From positions 620,001 to 684,000 of the forward strand of contig NZ_JAFBCL010000001.1 in assembly GCF_016907655.1 (NCBI RefSeq): 64,000 bases of DNA, written 5' to 3'. This stretch comes from Saccharothrix algeriensis (GTDB taxonomy: Bacteria > Actinomycetota > Actinomycetes > Mycobacteriales > Pseudonocardiaceae). The notes under the pieces were generated by a model, which saw only the letters and a program-made list of their open reading frames with translations, was not told the origin of the DNA and ran no database searches. The stretch's first letter is position 1. Every line of letters begins with the position of its first letter. A program made the translations under genes and the position numbers. Below, piece by piece: positions 45,981 to 55,696 of this stretch.

Positions 45981-47721
45981 CGCGGCCTCCCGTCACCCGG
46001 GGCGTGCCGCACCAGTCGCGGCCCAGCGCCCGCAACCGGGCGGCGCGCGCCGCCACCAGCCGCGGGCCGTCGCACGCCCCCAGCTCGGCGAGGTGCCGGC
46101 GCAGGGCCGCGGCCAGCAGGTCGGCCGCGCGGCGCGGGTCGGTGTGCGCGCCGCCGGGCGGTTCCGGCACGACGGCGTCGATCAGGCCGTGCCGCAGCAG
46201 GTCGGCGGCGCGCAGGCGCAGCGCGCGGGCGGCCTCCGGCGCGCGGGCGCTGTCGGAGAACAGGATCGCCGCGCACCCCTCGGGGCTGATGACGGAGAAG
46301 GTGCTGTTCCGCTGCATCAGCAACCGGTCCCCGATGGACAGCGCGAGCGCTCCCCCGCTCCCGCCTTCGCCGATGACCGCGCACACCACCGGGGTGGGCA
46401 GCCGCGCGGCGGTCAGCATGGTCTCGGCGATGGCCCCGCACTGGTTGTCGGCCTCGGCGTCGGCCGCCGGGTGGGCGCCGGGGGTGTCGACGAGGGTCAC
46501 GACCGGGAGCGACCACCGCGCCGCCAGGCGCATCACGCGGGTCGCCTTGCGGTAGCCCGAGGGCAGCGCCATCCCGGCGTTGCGCCGCGCCGGGCCCCCG
46601 GTGACCCGGTTGTGCCCGATGACGACGACGGGGCTGCCGGCCAGCCGGGCCAGGCCGGTGAAGACGGTCGGGTCGTCGTCCCTCATGCGGTCGCCGCGCA
46701 GTTCGACCACGTCGGTGAAGGCGGTGTCCAGGTAGTGCGCCAGGCGCGGTCGGTGCGCGGCCCGGACCGCGACGACCGCGTCCCAGGGGTCGACCTCGTC
46801 CTCCGGGGGCTCCGGCGGGTCGTCGGGTCCCGCAGGGGGTTCGGGGCGCGGTGCGCGGTCGGAGGACGCGTAGGCCACCAGGCGGGCCAGGGTCGCGGGC
46901 AGCTCGCGCCGCGGCGCGACGAGGTCCACGTGCCCGTGCCGGAGGAGGAACGCGTCGGTCTGGAAGTCCTCGGGCAGCCGGCAGCCGGTGGTCTGCTCGA
47001 CCACGCGCCGCCCGGCGAAGCCCGCACGCGTGCCCTCCTCGACCAGCACGACGTCCCCGGCGCTGGCGAAGGAGACCTGCACACCGCCGATGACGGGGTC
47101 GGTGAGCACGCTGAGGTAGGGCACGCCGGCGTCCCGCAGCGCGCCGACCGCCGCCGCCGCCTTGGCCCCCTGCAGCAGCGCGAAAGCGCCTTCCTGCATC
47201 CGCCCGCCGCCCGATGCGGACACCGTCACCAGGGGGATGCGCCCGTGCTCGGCGATCTCCGCCGCGCGGGCGAGCTTCTCCCCCACCACGACACCCATCG
47301 ACCCGCCGAGGAAGGCGAAGTCGAACACGACCAGGACGACCCGCCGGCCCGCGACCTCGGCCGTGCCGAGCACGGCCGCCTCCGCCGAGCCGGTCCGGGA
47401 GCGGGCGTCCGCGCAGCGCCGGGGGTAGGGGACGCGGTCGTGGAAGTCGAGCGGGTCGCCCGGCGCCAGCGCCGCGGCCAGCTCCTCGAAGGTGCCCGGG
47501 TCCACGAGGGAGGCGATCCGGTCCGCGGCCGGCACCCGGAACGGCGCCCCGCACCCCGGGCAGGTCCACCCGGGGGGCAGCGCGCGGCGCGCGCACCACC
47601 GCCGGCAGCGGGCGCACCGCCGCCAGCGGTCGGCGTGCGCCTCGACCCGGGCGAGCAGGGTGTCCCCCACGGGTTCCACCTCCTCACCGAGCGGCACGTG
47701 GCCGGGAACCATGGGTACCAC
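45973..47721 (-). CDS. acetyl-CoA carboxylase carboxyltransferase, fused beta-alpha (AccD-AccA)
   Basis: 582 residues. The N-terminal half is the beta subunit with a zinc ribbon (Cys 36, 39, 54, 57 in CARC...CPGC), the SMGVVVGEK and SASGGGRMQEG blocks and GVQVSFASAGD. After a Pro/Glu/Asp-rich linker the alpha half has LRGDRM, GHNRV, VDTPGAHPAADAE, IGEGGSGGALALSIGD and FSVISPEGCAAIL. It transfers CO2 from biotin to an acyl-CoA, acetyl-CoA by family. Start GTG 47721 or ATG 47712. First gene of a four-gene overlapping operon, divergent from the ketosynthase gene. Confidence 0.92.
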   Translation of the reverse strand: MVPMVPGHVPLGEEVEPVGDTLLARVEAHADRWRRCARCRRWCARRALPPGWTCPGCGAPFRVPAADRIASLVDPGTFEELAAALAPGDPLDFHDRVPYPRRCADARSRTGSAEAAVLGTAEVAGRRVVLVVFDFAFLGGSMGVVVGEKLARAAEIAEHGRIPLVTVSASGGGRMQEGAFALLQGAKAAAAVGALRDAGVPYLSVLTDPVIGGVQVSFASAGDVVLVEEGTRAGFAGRRVVEQTTGCRLPEDFQTDAFLLRHGHVDLVAPRRELPATLARLVAYASSDRAPRPEPPAGPDDPPEPPEDEVDPWDAVVAVRAAHRPRLAHYLDTAFTDVVELRGDRMRDDDPTVFTGLARLAGSPVVVIGHNRVTGGPARRNAGMALPSGYRKATRVMRLAARWSLPVVTLVDTPGAHPAADAEADNQCGAIAETMLTAARLPTPVVCAVIGEGGSGGALALSIGDRLLMQRNSTFSVISPEGCAAILFSDSARAPEAARALRLRAADLLRHGLIDAVVPEPPGGAHTDPRRAADLLAAALRRHLAELGACDGPRLVAARAARLRALGRDWCGTPRVTGGRGG

Positions 47722-47903
47722 CGGCTCCTGCCCGCGACCCCGGAGACGAAGGTCCCAGGCCGGACGGCACTGGCGGTCGCGCGCGGTCGCGCCGACGATG
47801 GCCCGGTCCGGCCGGGCCGCGCGCCGGTGCGCGGGCCGGGCCGCGCGCGGACCGCCGCCGTCCGCGCGGACCCGGTCACGGCCCAGCGAGCGGGGTTCCA
47901 GCC

Positions 47904-50732
47904 ATGACGCGCAGCAACGACGAGCCGATCGCCGTCATCGGCGCGGGGTGCCGCTTCCCGCGGGTGCGCGGGACCCGGGCGCTCTGGCGCGCCCTGTGCG
48001 ACGGGGTCGACGTGGTCGGCCCGGTCGCCCCCGACCGCTACGGCCTGGAACCGCTCGCCGGGCCCGACGGGGGCAGCCGGCACACCCCGGCGGCGCGGTT
48101 GGGGCTGCTCGACGACGTGGCCTCGTTCGACGCCGACTTCTTCGGCATCGGCCGCCGGCAGGCCGCGCACATGGACCCCCAGCAGCGGGTGGCGCTGGAG
48201 ACGACCTGGGACGCCTTCGAGGACGCGGGCGTCGTGCCCGGCGGTCCGGCGACGCACCGGACCGGGGTGTACCTGGCGCAGACGCCGTCGCACTACTGGC
48301 ACCTGCTGGCCCGCGACGGCCTGCTCGACATGTACTCGGTGATCGGGGCCGGGGCGCACGCGGGCCTGAGCGGCCAGGTGTCCTTCCAGTTCGACCTGCG
48401 CGGGCCCAGCGCCACCGTGGACACCAACTGCTCGGGCGGGCTGGCCGCCGTGCACCTGGCCTGCCGCAGCCTGCGGGGCGGCGAGTGCGACCTGGCGGTG
48501 GCGGGCGCGGTGCACCTGGTGCTCTCCGCCGAGGAGCACCTCGCCTACGGTCGCGCGGGGGTGCTCTCCGCGCGGGGGCGGTGCGCCTTCGCCGACGCGG
48601 CGGCGGACGGCTTCGTCCGGGGCGAGGGGTGCGCGGTGGTGGTGCTCAAGCCGCTGTCGGCCGCGCTGCGGGACGGCGACCGGGTGTACGCGACCGTCCT
48701 GGGCAGCGCCGTGACCAACGACGGCCGCGCGAGCGCGACGATGCTCAGCCCGGCCGGCGCGACCCAGGAGGAGGCCCTGCGCCGCGCCTACGAGGACGCC
48801 GGGGTGGACCCCGCGGCGGTGTCGTTCGTCGAGACCCACGGCGTCGGGACACCGGTGGGCGACCCGGTGGAGATCGCGGCGCTGGCGTCGGTGCTGGGCC
48901 CCGGCCGGCCGGCGGGGCGGCCCCTCCTGCTCGGCTCGGCGCGGGGCAACTTCGGCCACCAGGAGCCCGTCGCCGGGCTCACCGGCCTGCTCAAGGCCGC
49001 CTTGGCGCTGCACCACCGGGCGCTGCCCCCGACGCTGCACCACACCACGCCCACCCCCGCGGTGCGCTGGGCGGGGCTGCCCTGCTCGGTGGTGACCGAC
49101 CTCGTGCCCCTGCCCGCTCGGCAACGCCTGGTGGCGGGTGTCAACTCGTTCAGCGTGACCGGCACCAACGTGCACGCCGTGCTCGGGTCGGTGGAGCGCC
49201 CGGCGGCGGTCGGCGCGCCGGGCGGTCGGCCCCTCGTGCTGGTGCTCTCGGCCCGGCGCCCGGACACCCTCGACGCCGTCATCGACGCCCACGCCGACTT
49301 CCTGGACTCCGCGCCCGAGGTGGGGGCCGCCGACGTCTGCCACACCGCGGCGGTCCGGCGGGCGCACCACCGGTACCGGCGCGTGTTCGTGGCCGCCGAC
49401 CGCGCGGCCCTGGTGGCGGCCCTGCGGCACGAGCCCCGGTCGGCCCGCGCCGCGGCCGACGACCCGCCGGGCCCGGTGCTCTTCCTCCGCGGTGGGCCCG
49501 TCGACCCGGTGACGGTCGAGGAGTTGTCCCGGCGCAGCAACGCTTTCCGCGACGCCGTCCGGGAGTGCGCGGCCTCCGTGCCCGGCGCGCCGCCGCCCGG
49601 CGCGGACGTCGCGTCGTGGTCGTTCCTGGTCGGGTTGGTCGCCCTGTGGCGCGAGTGGGGCGTGACGCCGACGACCGTGCTGGGCAGCGGGCCCGGCTGG
49701 GTCGCGGCGCGCCAGTGCCGGGGGGAGGTCGACGCGGCCCGCGCGGCGGAACTGGTGCTGGCGGGCGCCGTCGAGGCCGACACCCCGCCGCCGGGGCGCC
49801 ACGTGCTGCACCTGGACCGCACCGGCGCCTGCTCGGGCCACCCGGGCGCGGGCCCCGCGTGGGAGTCCCTGGTGGCCGCGGCCGCCCGGCTGCACGAAGC
49901 CGGGCACGCCGTGCGGTGGGAACGGGTCCTGCCACCCGGTCGGCCGGTGAGCCTGCCTCCCCACCCGTGGCGCGGGCGGCGGTACTGGGCGCCGACGACG
50001 GGAGCCCCCGCCGAGCGGGCCCACCCGCTGCTGCCCGACCGCGCCACCGAGCACCGCGTGGTGCGGTGGCGCACGTCCGCCGTGCGCCGGGCGGCCCCCA
50101 CGACGGGTGAACTGGTGGAGCTGGCCGCGGCGGCGGCCCACCGCCTGTGCGGTTCGGCCCCGGCGACCCTCCGGCGGCTGAGCGTCGTCCACGACCCCGG
50201 GTTCCGGCGCGGCTCGGCGTTGGAGGTCGCCGGGGCGGTCGAATCCCCCGGGCGGTGGCGGTTCGCCGTCACCGAGGCGCCCGGGGCGCGGGACCCGCTG
50301 GCCGAGGGGACGGCGCAGGTGTTCCGGCAGCGCCGCACCGGCGACCCGGCCGCGTTGCTGCGCCGGCTCCGGGAGCACGCCGGTGACGGCGCCGCCGTGG
50401 CCCCCGGTGTCCGCGCCGCAGCCGGGCAGGGCGGTTGCACGCTGCTGCGGTTGACCGCCCGCGAACCGGCCGCGGTGGACCACGCCTTCCCGCCCGACCT
50501 GCTCGACCACGTGCTGGAGGTCGCGTCCGGCGGGTCCGCGCCGGGGCCGGTGCTCAGCGTCGAGCGGACCACCGTGACCGGCCGCTGGACCGGGTCCATG
50601 TGGGCCCTGGTGACCTCCGCGGCCCCGGACGGGCCGACGGACGTCCTGGTGTGCGACGACGACGACGCCGTGCTGGTCGAGCTGGGCGGCGTGCGCTGGG
50701 GCTCCTCACGCCCGTGGTCCCGCACCGCGTGA
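47904..50732 (+). CDS. KS-AT-DH-like synthase with inactive AT and no ACP
   Basis: 942 residues, atypical type I PKS. Ketosynthase at about 1-425: catalytic Cys in DTNCSGG (C176; canonical is DTACSSS), His in VETHGVGT (H312) and GNFGHQEP (H352); the usual KSNxGH Lys is Arg. A shortened AT-like region (about 440-690) has GSGPG at 594-598 where GHSxG is expected, so the Ser is lost, then the typical post-AT linker LPPHPWRGRRYWAP. The last 240 residues resemble DH hot-dog halves but lack HxxxGxxxxP. No ACP, KR or TE. It needs external carriers. Divergent from the ACC operon; its 3' end overlaps the WS/DGAT gene by 27 bp. Confidence 0.85.
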   Translation: MTRSNDEPIAVIGAGCRFPRVRGTRALWRALCDGVDVVGPVAPDRYGLEPLAGPDGGSRHTPAARLGLLDDVASFDADFFGIGRRQAAHMDPQQRVALETTWDAFEDAGVVPGGPATHRTGVYLAQTPSHYWHLLARDGLLDMYSVIGAGAHAGLSGQVSFQFDLRGPSATVDTNCSGGLAAVHLACRSLRGGECDLAVAGAVHLVLSAEEHLAYGRAGVLSARGRCAFADAAADGFVRGEGCAVVVLKPLSAALRDGDRVYATVLGSAVTNDGRASATMLSPAGATQEEALRRAYEDAGVDPAAVSFVETHGVGTPVGDPVEIAALASVLGPGRPAGRPLLLGSARGNFGHQEPVAGLTGLLKAALALHHRALPPTLHHTTPTPAVRWAGLPCSVVTDLVPLPARQRLVAGVNSFSVTGTNVHAVLGSVERPAAVGAPGGRPLVLVLSARRPDTLDAVIDAHADFLDSAPEVGAADVCHTAAVRRAHHRYRRVFVAADRAALVAALRHEPRSARAAADDPPGPVLFLRGGPVDPVTVEELSRRSNAFRDAVRECAASVPGAPPPGADVASWSFLVGLVALWREWGVTPTTVLGSGPGWVAARQCRGEVDAARAAELVLAGAVEADTPPPGRHVLHLDRTGACSGHPGAGPAWESLVAAAARLHEAGHAVRWERVLPPGRPVSLPPHPWRGRRYWAPTTGAPAERAHPLLPDRATEHRVVRWRTSAVRRAAPTTGELVELAAAAAHRLCGSAPATLRRLSVVHDPGFRRGSALEVAGAVESPGRWRFAVTEAPGARDPLAEGTAQVFRQRRTGDPAALLRRLREHAGDGAAVAPGVRAAAGQGGCTLLRLTAREPAAVDHAFPPDLLDHVLEVASGGSAPGPVLSVERTTVTGRWTGSMWALVTSAAPDGPTDVLVCDDDDAVLVELGGVRWGSSRPWSRTA

Positions 50733-52058
50733 CGGCCCGGCGCGCCCCGCCACCTCGTCCCACTCCTGGTGCAGGCAGTCCAGGAACAGCCGGGGCCGGC
50801 TGACCGCCGCCGGGTCGAGGTTCACCCCGAGGTGGCAGTTGTCGGCGTAGGAGACCAGCACCGCGTTCATCGCGCCGAACACCACCGACGCGTACGGGTA
50901 GACCGCCTCGACCCGGGCGCCGGCGAGCCGGACGCGCTCGGCGAGGCCCGGGAAGTTGGACGCGATCAGGTCGTTGCCCTGGAACAGCAGCTTCTCGGCG
51001 AACGCGATCACCGGCGCGGGCATGGGCGTCGCGCAGCGGACGAGCACCCCCAACGCCTTGAGCGGCGCGCCGGCGCGCGCGGCGGCGACCGCGGCGTGCA
51101 CGAGGCGGACGCGCTGGTCGAACCCCACCCCGCTCATCGCGCCGGCCAGGCGGTGGCTCGCGAACTGGTTGCCGCCCGAGGCGGAGGCCGCGGTGCGGGT
51201 GCTGATCGGCACGAGGACCGGCAACTCGGCCAGTTCCACGCCGAAGTGCGCGTGGTACCGGTCGAACGCGCCGAGCAGCAGCGCGAGGTAGCTGTCGTTC
51301 AGCGAGCCGCCGGCCGCCCTGCCCGCCGCGCGCAGCCGCGCCGTCGGCAGCGTCATGGCGCCGAAGAACCGGGCGCTGCTCCGCTCGCCCAGCAGGGGCG
51401 ACGGTGGCGCGGCGGGCAGCACGGTCGCCTTGAGGACGCTGCGCGCGAACCGGAACCCCGCCGGCACCGGGTTCCCCGTGCGCCGGGTCGTCCCGGTCGG
51501 GGGCGCGGTGGCGGCGCGTGCCGGCGGGCGGGCGAGGCGGACGGAGCCCTCCGGCGTGTCGGCCTCGTGCAGCAACGCGAGCAGCTGGGCCCCGCCGATC
51601 CCGTCGCACAGGCTGTGGTGCAGCTTGAGCACGTACCCGGCGCCCTCCCCGTCGAGACCTTCCACCAGCGTCGCCTCCCACAGGGGGCGCGTGCGGTCCA
51701 ACGGCGTCAGGAACGCGGTCCGCGCGAAGTCGAGGAGGTGGCGCAGCGTGCCGGGGGCGGGCAGCCGGACGCGGCGGAGGTGGTACCCCAGGTCGAACAG
51801 CGGGTCGTCGCGCCAGTGGGGCCTGCCCAGCCGCAGCAGCGGTTCGACGGCCCGCTGCCGCAGCCGCGGGGCCAGCCGGGTGACCCGCTCGTGCCGGCGC
51901 ACCAGGCGGTCCCAGGCCGGCACGCGGTCCAGGACCTCGACCGCCATGGTCGTGACCCGGATGCGGGGGTCGGTCTCGCCGCGCCAGAACATCGTCTCCA
52001 ACCGGCTCATCCGGGGCTCGGCGCTCCAGGGCTGCTCGGCGGTGGGGGCGGTCGGCAT
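50706..52058 (-). CDS. wax ester synthase/diacylglycerol acyltransferase (WS/DGAT) family protein
   Basis: 450 residues. The catalytic HHxxxDG motif is HHSLCDG (147-153). Other family blocks: PLDRTRPLWEATLVEGL, SLNDSYLALLLGAF, and a C-terminal ASNFPGLAERVRLAGA matching the PLW and ND motifs of WS/DGATs. These enzymes esterify alcohols or diacylglycerol with acyl-CoA at the membrane; family members also act in natural product acylation. ATG 52058 with GAGG 6 bp upstream. Convergent with the KS gene, its probable functional partner. Confidence 0.88.
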   Translation of the reverse strand: MPTAPTAEQPWSAEPRMSRLETMFWRGETDPRIRVTTMAVEVLDRVPAWDRLVRRHERVTRLAPRLRQRAVEPLLRLGRPHWRDDPLFDLGYHLRRVRLPAPGTLRHLLDFARTAFLTPLDRTRPLWEATLVEGLDGEGAGYVLKLHHSLCDGIGGAQLLALLHEADTPEGSVRLARPPARAATAPPTGTTRRTGNPVPAGFRFARSVLKATVLPAAPPSPLLGERSSARFFGAMTLPTARLRAAGRAAGGSLNDSYLALLLGAFDRYHAHFGVELAELPVLVPISTRTAASASGGNQFASHRLAGAMSGVGFDQRVRLVHAAVAAARAGAPLKALGVLVRCATPMPAPVIAFAEKLLFQGNDLIASNFPGLAERVRLAGARVEAVYPYASVVFGAMNAVLVSYADNCHLGVNLDPAAVSRPRLFLDCLHQEWDEVAGRAGPSRGAGPRA

Positions 52059-52397
52059 GGGACCTCGCTTCCGGCGGGCCCACCCGCCGGGGCCGGGCGG
52101 ACCCCGCCGGGCGGACGGGGAGATTGTCGGGCTCCCCCGCCCGCCCGCGCACCGGCCCTTCGCCCCCGGGACGTTCGCGGCCGTCCGACCGGAGCAGCGC
52201 CCTGCTCCGGTCGTGCCCAGGACCATGGGCACGGTTGCGGGGGCGGTTCCCGGCCGGCGCAATGGTCCTGCGGCGCAACGGTCCCGCGGCGCGGCGGTGG
52301 TCGCCGCGGGAGCAGCCGCCCGGACCGGCCGGCGCCCGGCGCCCGACGTGGTCCGGCGCCCGGTCCGGCGCTCGACGTGATCTCGTGAGGAGCTGTG
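52059..52397. other. divergent promoter region, WS/DGAT and GMC genes
   Basis: No gene seen. It contains an inverted repeat GTGCCC/GGGCAC (52214-52219 and 52227-52232) and a direct near-repeat GGTCCTGCGGCGCAA / GGTCCCGCGGCGC around 52264-52292. No clear -10/-35 pair was found. Confidence 0.35.
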
Positions 52398-53891
52398 ATG
52401 GCGCCTCCGGTGCGCAGGATCCCCGTGCGGGAGGAGCACCGCCCGGTGGTCGTCGTGGGGAGCGGCTTCGGCGGCGCCGTCGCCGCCCTGCGCCTCGCCG
52501 AGGCCGGTGTGCCCGCGCTCGTGCTGGAACGGGGGCGCCGCTGGCCCGGCGCGGCGGCGGGAGAGCCGTTCCCGCGGCTGTCCCGCCCGGACCGCCGGGT
52601 GCGGTGGCCGGCGCGGATGCCGGCCACCGCGCGCAGGTCCCTGCCGCCCCGGTACGCCGGCCTGGTGGAGAGGGTCGTCGGCCGCGGGGTGCGCGTGCTG
52701 TGCGGGGCGGGTGTCGGCGGCGGTTCGCTGCACTACGGCGGGGCTTCCCTGCGCCCGCCCGGGCGGCTGTTCGACCGCGTCATGCCCACCGGCGTGGACT
52801 TCGAGGAGATGGACCTGGTCTACTACCCGAGGGCCGCGACCGCGTTGCGCCTGTCCCCGATCCCCGACGACGTCCTGTCCCACGAGCGGTACGCGTCGAG
52901 CAGGGGCTTCCTCGCCGACGCCCGTCGGGCCGGCCTGCGGGTGTTCCGCATCCCGCAACCGGTCGACTGGGACGTGGTGCGCGGGGAACTCGCCGGTCGG
53001 CTGCCGCCGCGCACCGCCCACGGCGAAGTCCACTGCGGACTGCACAACGGCGCGCGGCACTCCCTGGACAAGACCTACCTGGCCGCGGCCGAGGCGACGG
53101 GCCTGTGCGAGGTGGCGCCGCTGCACGTCGTCCGGCGGCTCGGCCGCGGGAAGTCCCACCGCTACGCCCTCTCCTGCGACCGCATCGCCACCGACGGGAC
53201 GGTGCTGGAGCACGTCCGGATCACCACCGACACCGTGTTCCTGGCGGCCGGTTCCGTCGGCACCTCCGAGTTGCTGGTGCGCGCCAGGGGAAGCCGGGCG
53301 CTGCCCGACCTGCCCGACGCCGTCGGCGAGCACTGGGGCAACAACGGCGACCGCATCCACCTGCGCGCCTTCCTGCCCTACCCCACCCTGCCCCGCCAGG
53401 GCGGTCCGGCGTGCGTGGGCGCGCACGACTGGGAAGCCCCCGCCGGGCCGGTGACCGTCGAGCACATCCCGGCGCCCTACCCGTTCGAGACCAGGAGCAC
53501 CGTGCTGGGGTGCATGGGCCTGCCGGAGGGCCGCGGGGCGTTCCGGTACGACCCGGCCACCGACGAGGTCCGGCTGACCTGGCCCGCCGGCGCGGACCGC
53601 GCCACCGGGCGGGCGGTCCGCGCGGTCGTCTCCCGGCTGACCGGCGCGGGCGGCGGGACGGCGATCGACCTCACCGCCGCCTACCCGCTCACCCTCCACC
53701 CGCTCGGCGGCGCCGCCCTGGGCCCGGTGTGCGACCAGGCGGGGCGCGTGCACGGCCACCCCGGCCTGCACGTGGTCGACGCGGCCCTGATCCCCGGCTC
53801 CACCGGCTGCTGCAACCCGTCCTGGACCATCACCGCCTTGGCGGAGCGCTGCATGGACCGCGCCCTGTCGAGGGGCGGCGACTTCACCTGA
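52398..53891 (+). CDS. GMC-family FAD oxidoreductase (cholesterol-oxidase-like), cytoplasmic paralogue
   Basis: 497 residues. FAD motif VVGSGFGGAVAALRLA near residue 20; GAGVGGGSLHYGG; HPLGG and CCNPSWTITALAERCMDR at the C-terminus for the His/Asn active site. It aligns through its whole length with the protein at 11976-13565 (shared blocks MPTGVDFEEMDLVYYPRAA, LVRARGSRALPDLP, HIPAPYPFETRS) but has no signal peptide. ATG has GAGGAG 6 bp upstream. It may oxidise an alcohol made or esterified by the neighbouring lipid genes (inference). Confidence 0.88.
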   Translation: MAPPVRRIPVREEHRPVVVVGSGFGGAVAALRLAEAGVPALVLERGRRWPGAAAGEPFPRLSRPDRRVRWPARMPATARRSLPPRYAGLVERVVGRGVRVLCGAGVGGGSLHYGGASLRPPGRLFDRVMPTGVDFEEMDLVYYPRAATALRLSPIPDDVLSHERYASSRGFLADARRAGLRVFRIPQPVDWDVVRGELAGRLPPRTAHGEVHCGLHNGARHSLDKTYLAAAEATGLCEVAPLHVVRRLGRGKSHRYALSCDRIATDGTVLEHVRITTDTVFLAAGSVGTSELLVRARGSRALPDLPDAVGEHWGNNGDRIHLRAFLPYPTLPRQGGPACVGAHDWEAPAGPVTVEHIPAPYPFETRSTVLGCMGLPEGRGAFRYDPATDEVRLTWPAGADRATGRAVRAVVSRLTGAGGGTAIDLTAAYPLTLHPLGGAALGPVCDQAGRVHGHPGLHVVDAALIPGSTGCCNPSWTITALAERCMDRALSRGGDFT

Positions 53892-54063
53892 CCCCGCGGC
53901 GCAGGTCCCCGGCGGAGCACGGGGCCGAGCCCGCGGGTGGAGCGGCCTCGACCACGGGTGGTCGGGACAGCCCCCCTGCCGACGGGCGGGTTGCCCGGAT
54001 GGCCCGGTCCACCGTGGACGGACAGGATTGTCCTCGTCATCGTCCCCCGTACTAAGGAAAACC

Positions 54064-54888
54064 ATGTCGAGACTGAAGTCCGTGCGCCGCGGGATGCTCC
54101 AGGCGGCCGGGGTCGTGCTGCTGGCCGCCTTCTGCGCGACGGCGATGACCGGCAGCGCCGGCGCCATCGTCAACGGGAAGGACTCCACCGAGCGCTACGA
54201 GTTCATGGCCTCGATCCCGGAGACCGTGCCCAGCATGGACAACGCCAAGGGCGTCTGCGGGGCATCGCTGATCAACCCGCGCTGGGTGGTCACGGCGGCG
54301 CACTGCGTCGACCCGGAGGGCACCGGGGCGGTGCCGGACGGGACCGTGCGCATCGGCAGCGACCGGCGGACCTCCGGCGGCACCGTCCGGAACATCGACC
54401 GCGTGGTGCGCCACCCCGGCTACCAGGTGGGCACGCAGCCCAACCGCAACGACATCGCGCTGGTCCGCCTGGACCGCCCGGTCGCCGAGCAGCCGATCCG
54501 GATCGCCGGTCGGGCCGGCGCGCCCGGCGCCCCGACCCGGCTGCTGGGCTTCGGCACCACGGTCGACGACCCCGCCGTCGACAAGTGGGAGTTCCCCGAG
54601 CGGCTCCAGCAGCTCGACACCCGGCGCGGCGCGGAGTCCGAGTGCGCGCCCGGTTACGCGGACCGGACCCGGCTGTGCACGGTCAGCCGGAAGGCCGGCG
54701 CCATGGCGTGCATGGGCGACTCCGGCGGGCCGCAGGTCCAGCGCGGCAAGTGGGGCCGCTGGGAGCTGATCGGCGTCACCTCGGGCCCCGGCGACGCGGA
54801 CGGCACCTGCGCGAACGGCCCGGGCCTGTACACCAACGCGACCGCGTACACCGGCTGGATCCACAAGACGATCAACACCGACCGCTGA
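54064..54888 (+). CDS. secreted trypsin-like serine protease (S1 family)
   Basis: 274 residues. Signal peptide about 1-33 (MLQAAGVVLLAAFCATAMTGSAGA), then IVNGKD as the mature trypsin N-terminus (I35) almost without a propeptide. The triad is complete: H80 in VVTAAHC, D130 in NDIALVRL, S220 in CMGDSGGP. Cysteines pair as in S1 enzymes. It is extracellular. ATG 54064 with AAGGAAA immediately upstream. Confidence 0.92.
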   Translation: MSRLKSVRRGMLQAAGVVLLAAFCATAMTGSAGAIVNGKDSTERYEFMASIPETVPSMDNAKGVCGASLINPRWVVTAAHCVDPEGTGAVPDGTVRIGSDRRTSGGTVRNIDRVVRHPGYQVGTQPNRNDIALVRLDRPVAEQPIRIAGRAGAPGAPTRLLGFGTTVDDPAVDKWEFPERLQQLDTRRGAESECAPGYADRTRLCTVSRKAGAMACMGDSGGPQVQRGKWGRWELIGVTSGPGDADGTCANGPGLYTNATAYTGWIHKTINTDR

Positions 54889-54897
54889 CCCCGCACC

Positions 54898-54933
54898 GGA
54901 GCGCTCCGGCACGCTGTGGCGCCGGAGCGCTCC
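54898..54933 (+). terminator. terminator after the protease gene
   Basis: A perfect 13-bp stem GGAGCGCTCCGGC/GCCGGAGCGCTCC (54898-54910 with 54921-54933) and a 10-nt loop, 10 bp after the stop codon. Confidence 0.8.
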
Positions 54934-55018
54934 CCTGTCGGCAACCCGTCGACCCCGGAGTCCACGGCCGTGCGACGGGGGTCGCGCGAATCCCGGCGCC
55001 ATGTCACGGAGGAAGCTC

Positions 55019-55546
55019 GTGACAGCGATGTGCGGACCCGCACCGCCCGACCCGGAAGGAGCACCCGTGCCCGTCGTCCTGCGCCGCACCGCCGAGGTCT
55101 TCGTCGACGCCTCGACCGTCGACCTCGTCGGGGAGTCCCTCGTGGCCGAGTTCGAGCCCGACTGGGACGTCGACGGCCTCGCCGAGGCCGATCCCGACGG
55201 CGAGGGCGTCCGCGTCCGGTGCGGCCGGGAGACGGGGACCGTCTCCGTCACCTGCGAGCTGTGGGACCGGCGGCCCCCGCTCCGGACCGCGCCCTGGCAG
55301 GACGTCGCCGAGGTCTCCGCCCGGTGGACCTCGCCGTACCTCGACTTCGGCACCACCTCCCGGGAGGAGCCCGCCCACCGCCTGCCCGTCCCGACCCCCG
55401 GCTCCTACCGCTTCCGCGTCCACGGCGCCCACCGCGACGGCGACGACCCGCGCGAGACCTACCTGGTCCAGCTGTGGGCCGCACCGCCCGAGGAGCCCGC
55501 CTCCCTCAAGTCGACCAGCGGCCCGGCGGCCGGCCCGCGCGCCTGA
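55019..55546 (+). CDS. hypothetical protein
   Basis: 175 residues, acidic, predicted beta-rich: ...VVLRRTAEVFVDASTVDLVGESLV, WDVDGLAEADPDGEGVRVRCGRETGTVSVTCEL, SYRFRVHGAHRDGDDPRETYLVQLWAAP. No signal peptide or helix-turn-helix seen; not recognised. GTG 55019 is chosen because GGAGGA lies 5 bp upstream; ATG 55001 precedes that site and ATG 55028 is 14 bp from it. Confidence 0.65.
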   Translation: MTAMCGPAPPDPEGAPVPVVLRRTAEVFVDASTVDLVGESLVAEFEPDWDVDGLAEADPDGEGVRVRCGRETGTVSVTCELWDRRPPLRTAPWQDVAEVSARWTSPYLDFGTTSREEPAHRLPVPTPGSYRFRVHGAHRDGDDPRETYLVQLWAAPPEEPASLKSTSGPAAGPRA

Positions 55547-55696
55547 CCGCGAGGGGAGCGCGGCCGGCAGGCGCCGCACCGCGCGCCCGGACCGCTCGGG
55601 AGCGGCCGACGTCCCCTGCCGGCCGGGACCTCCGACCCCGCGCGGTCACCGCTCCCGGCCCTGTGCCGGGCGCGGCGACCGGGGGATGGTGGGGGT

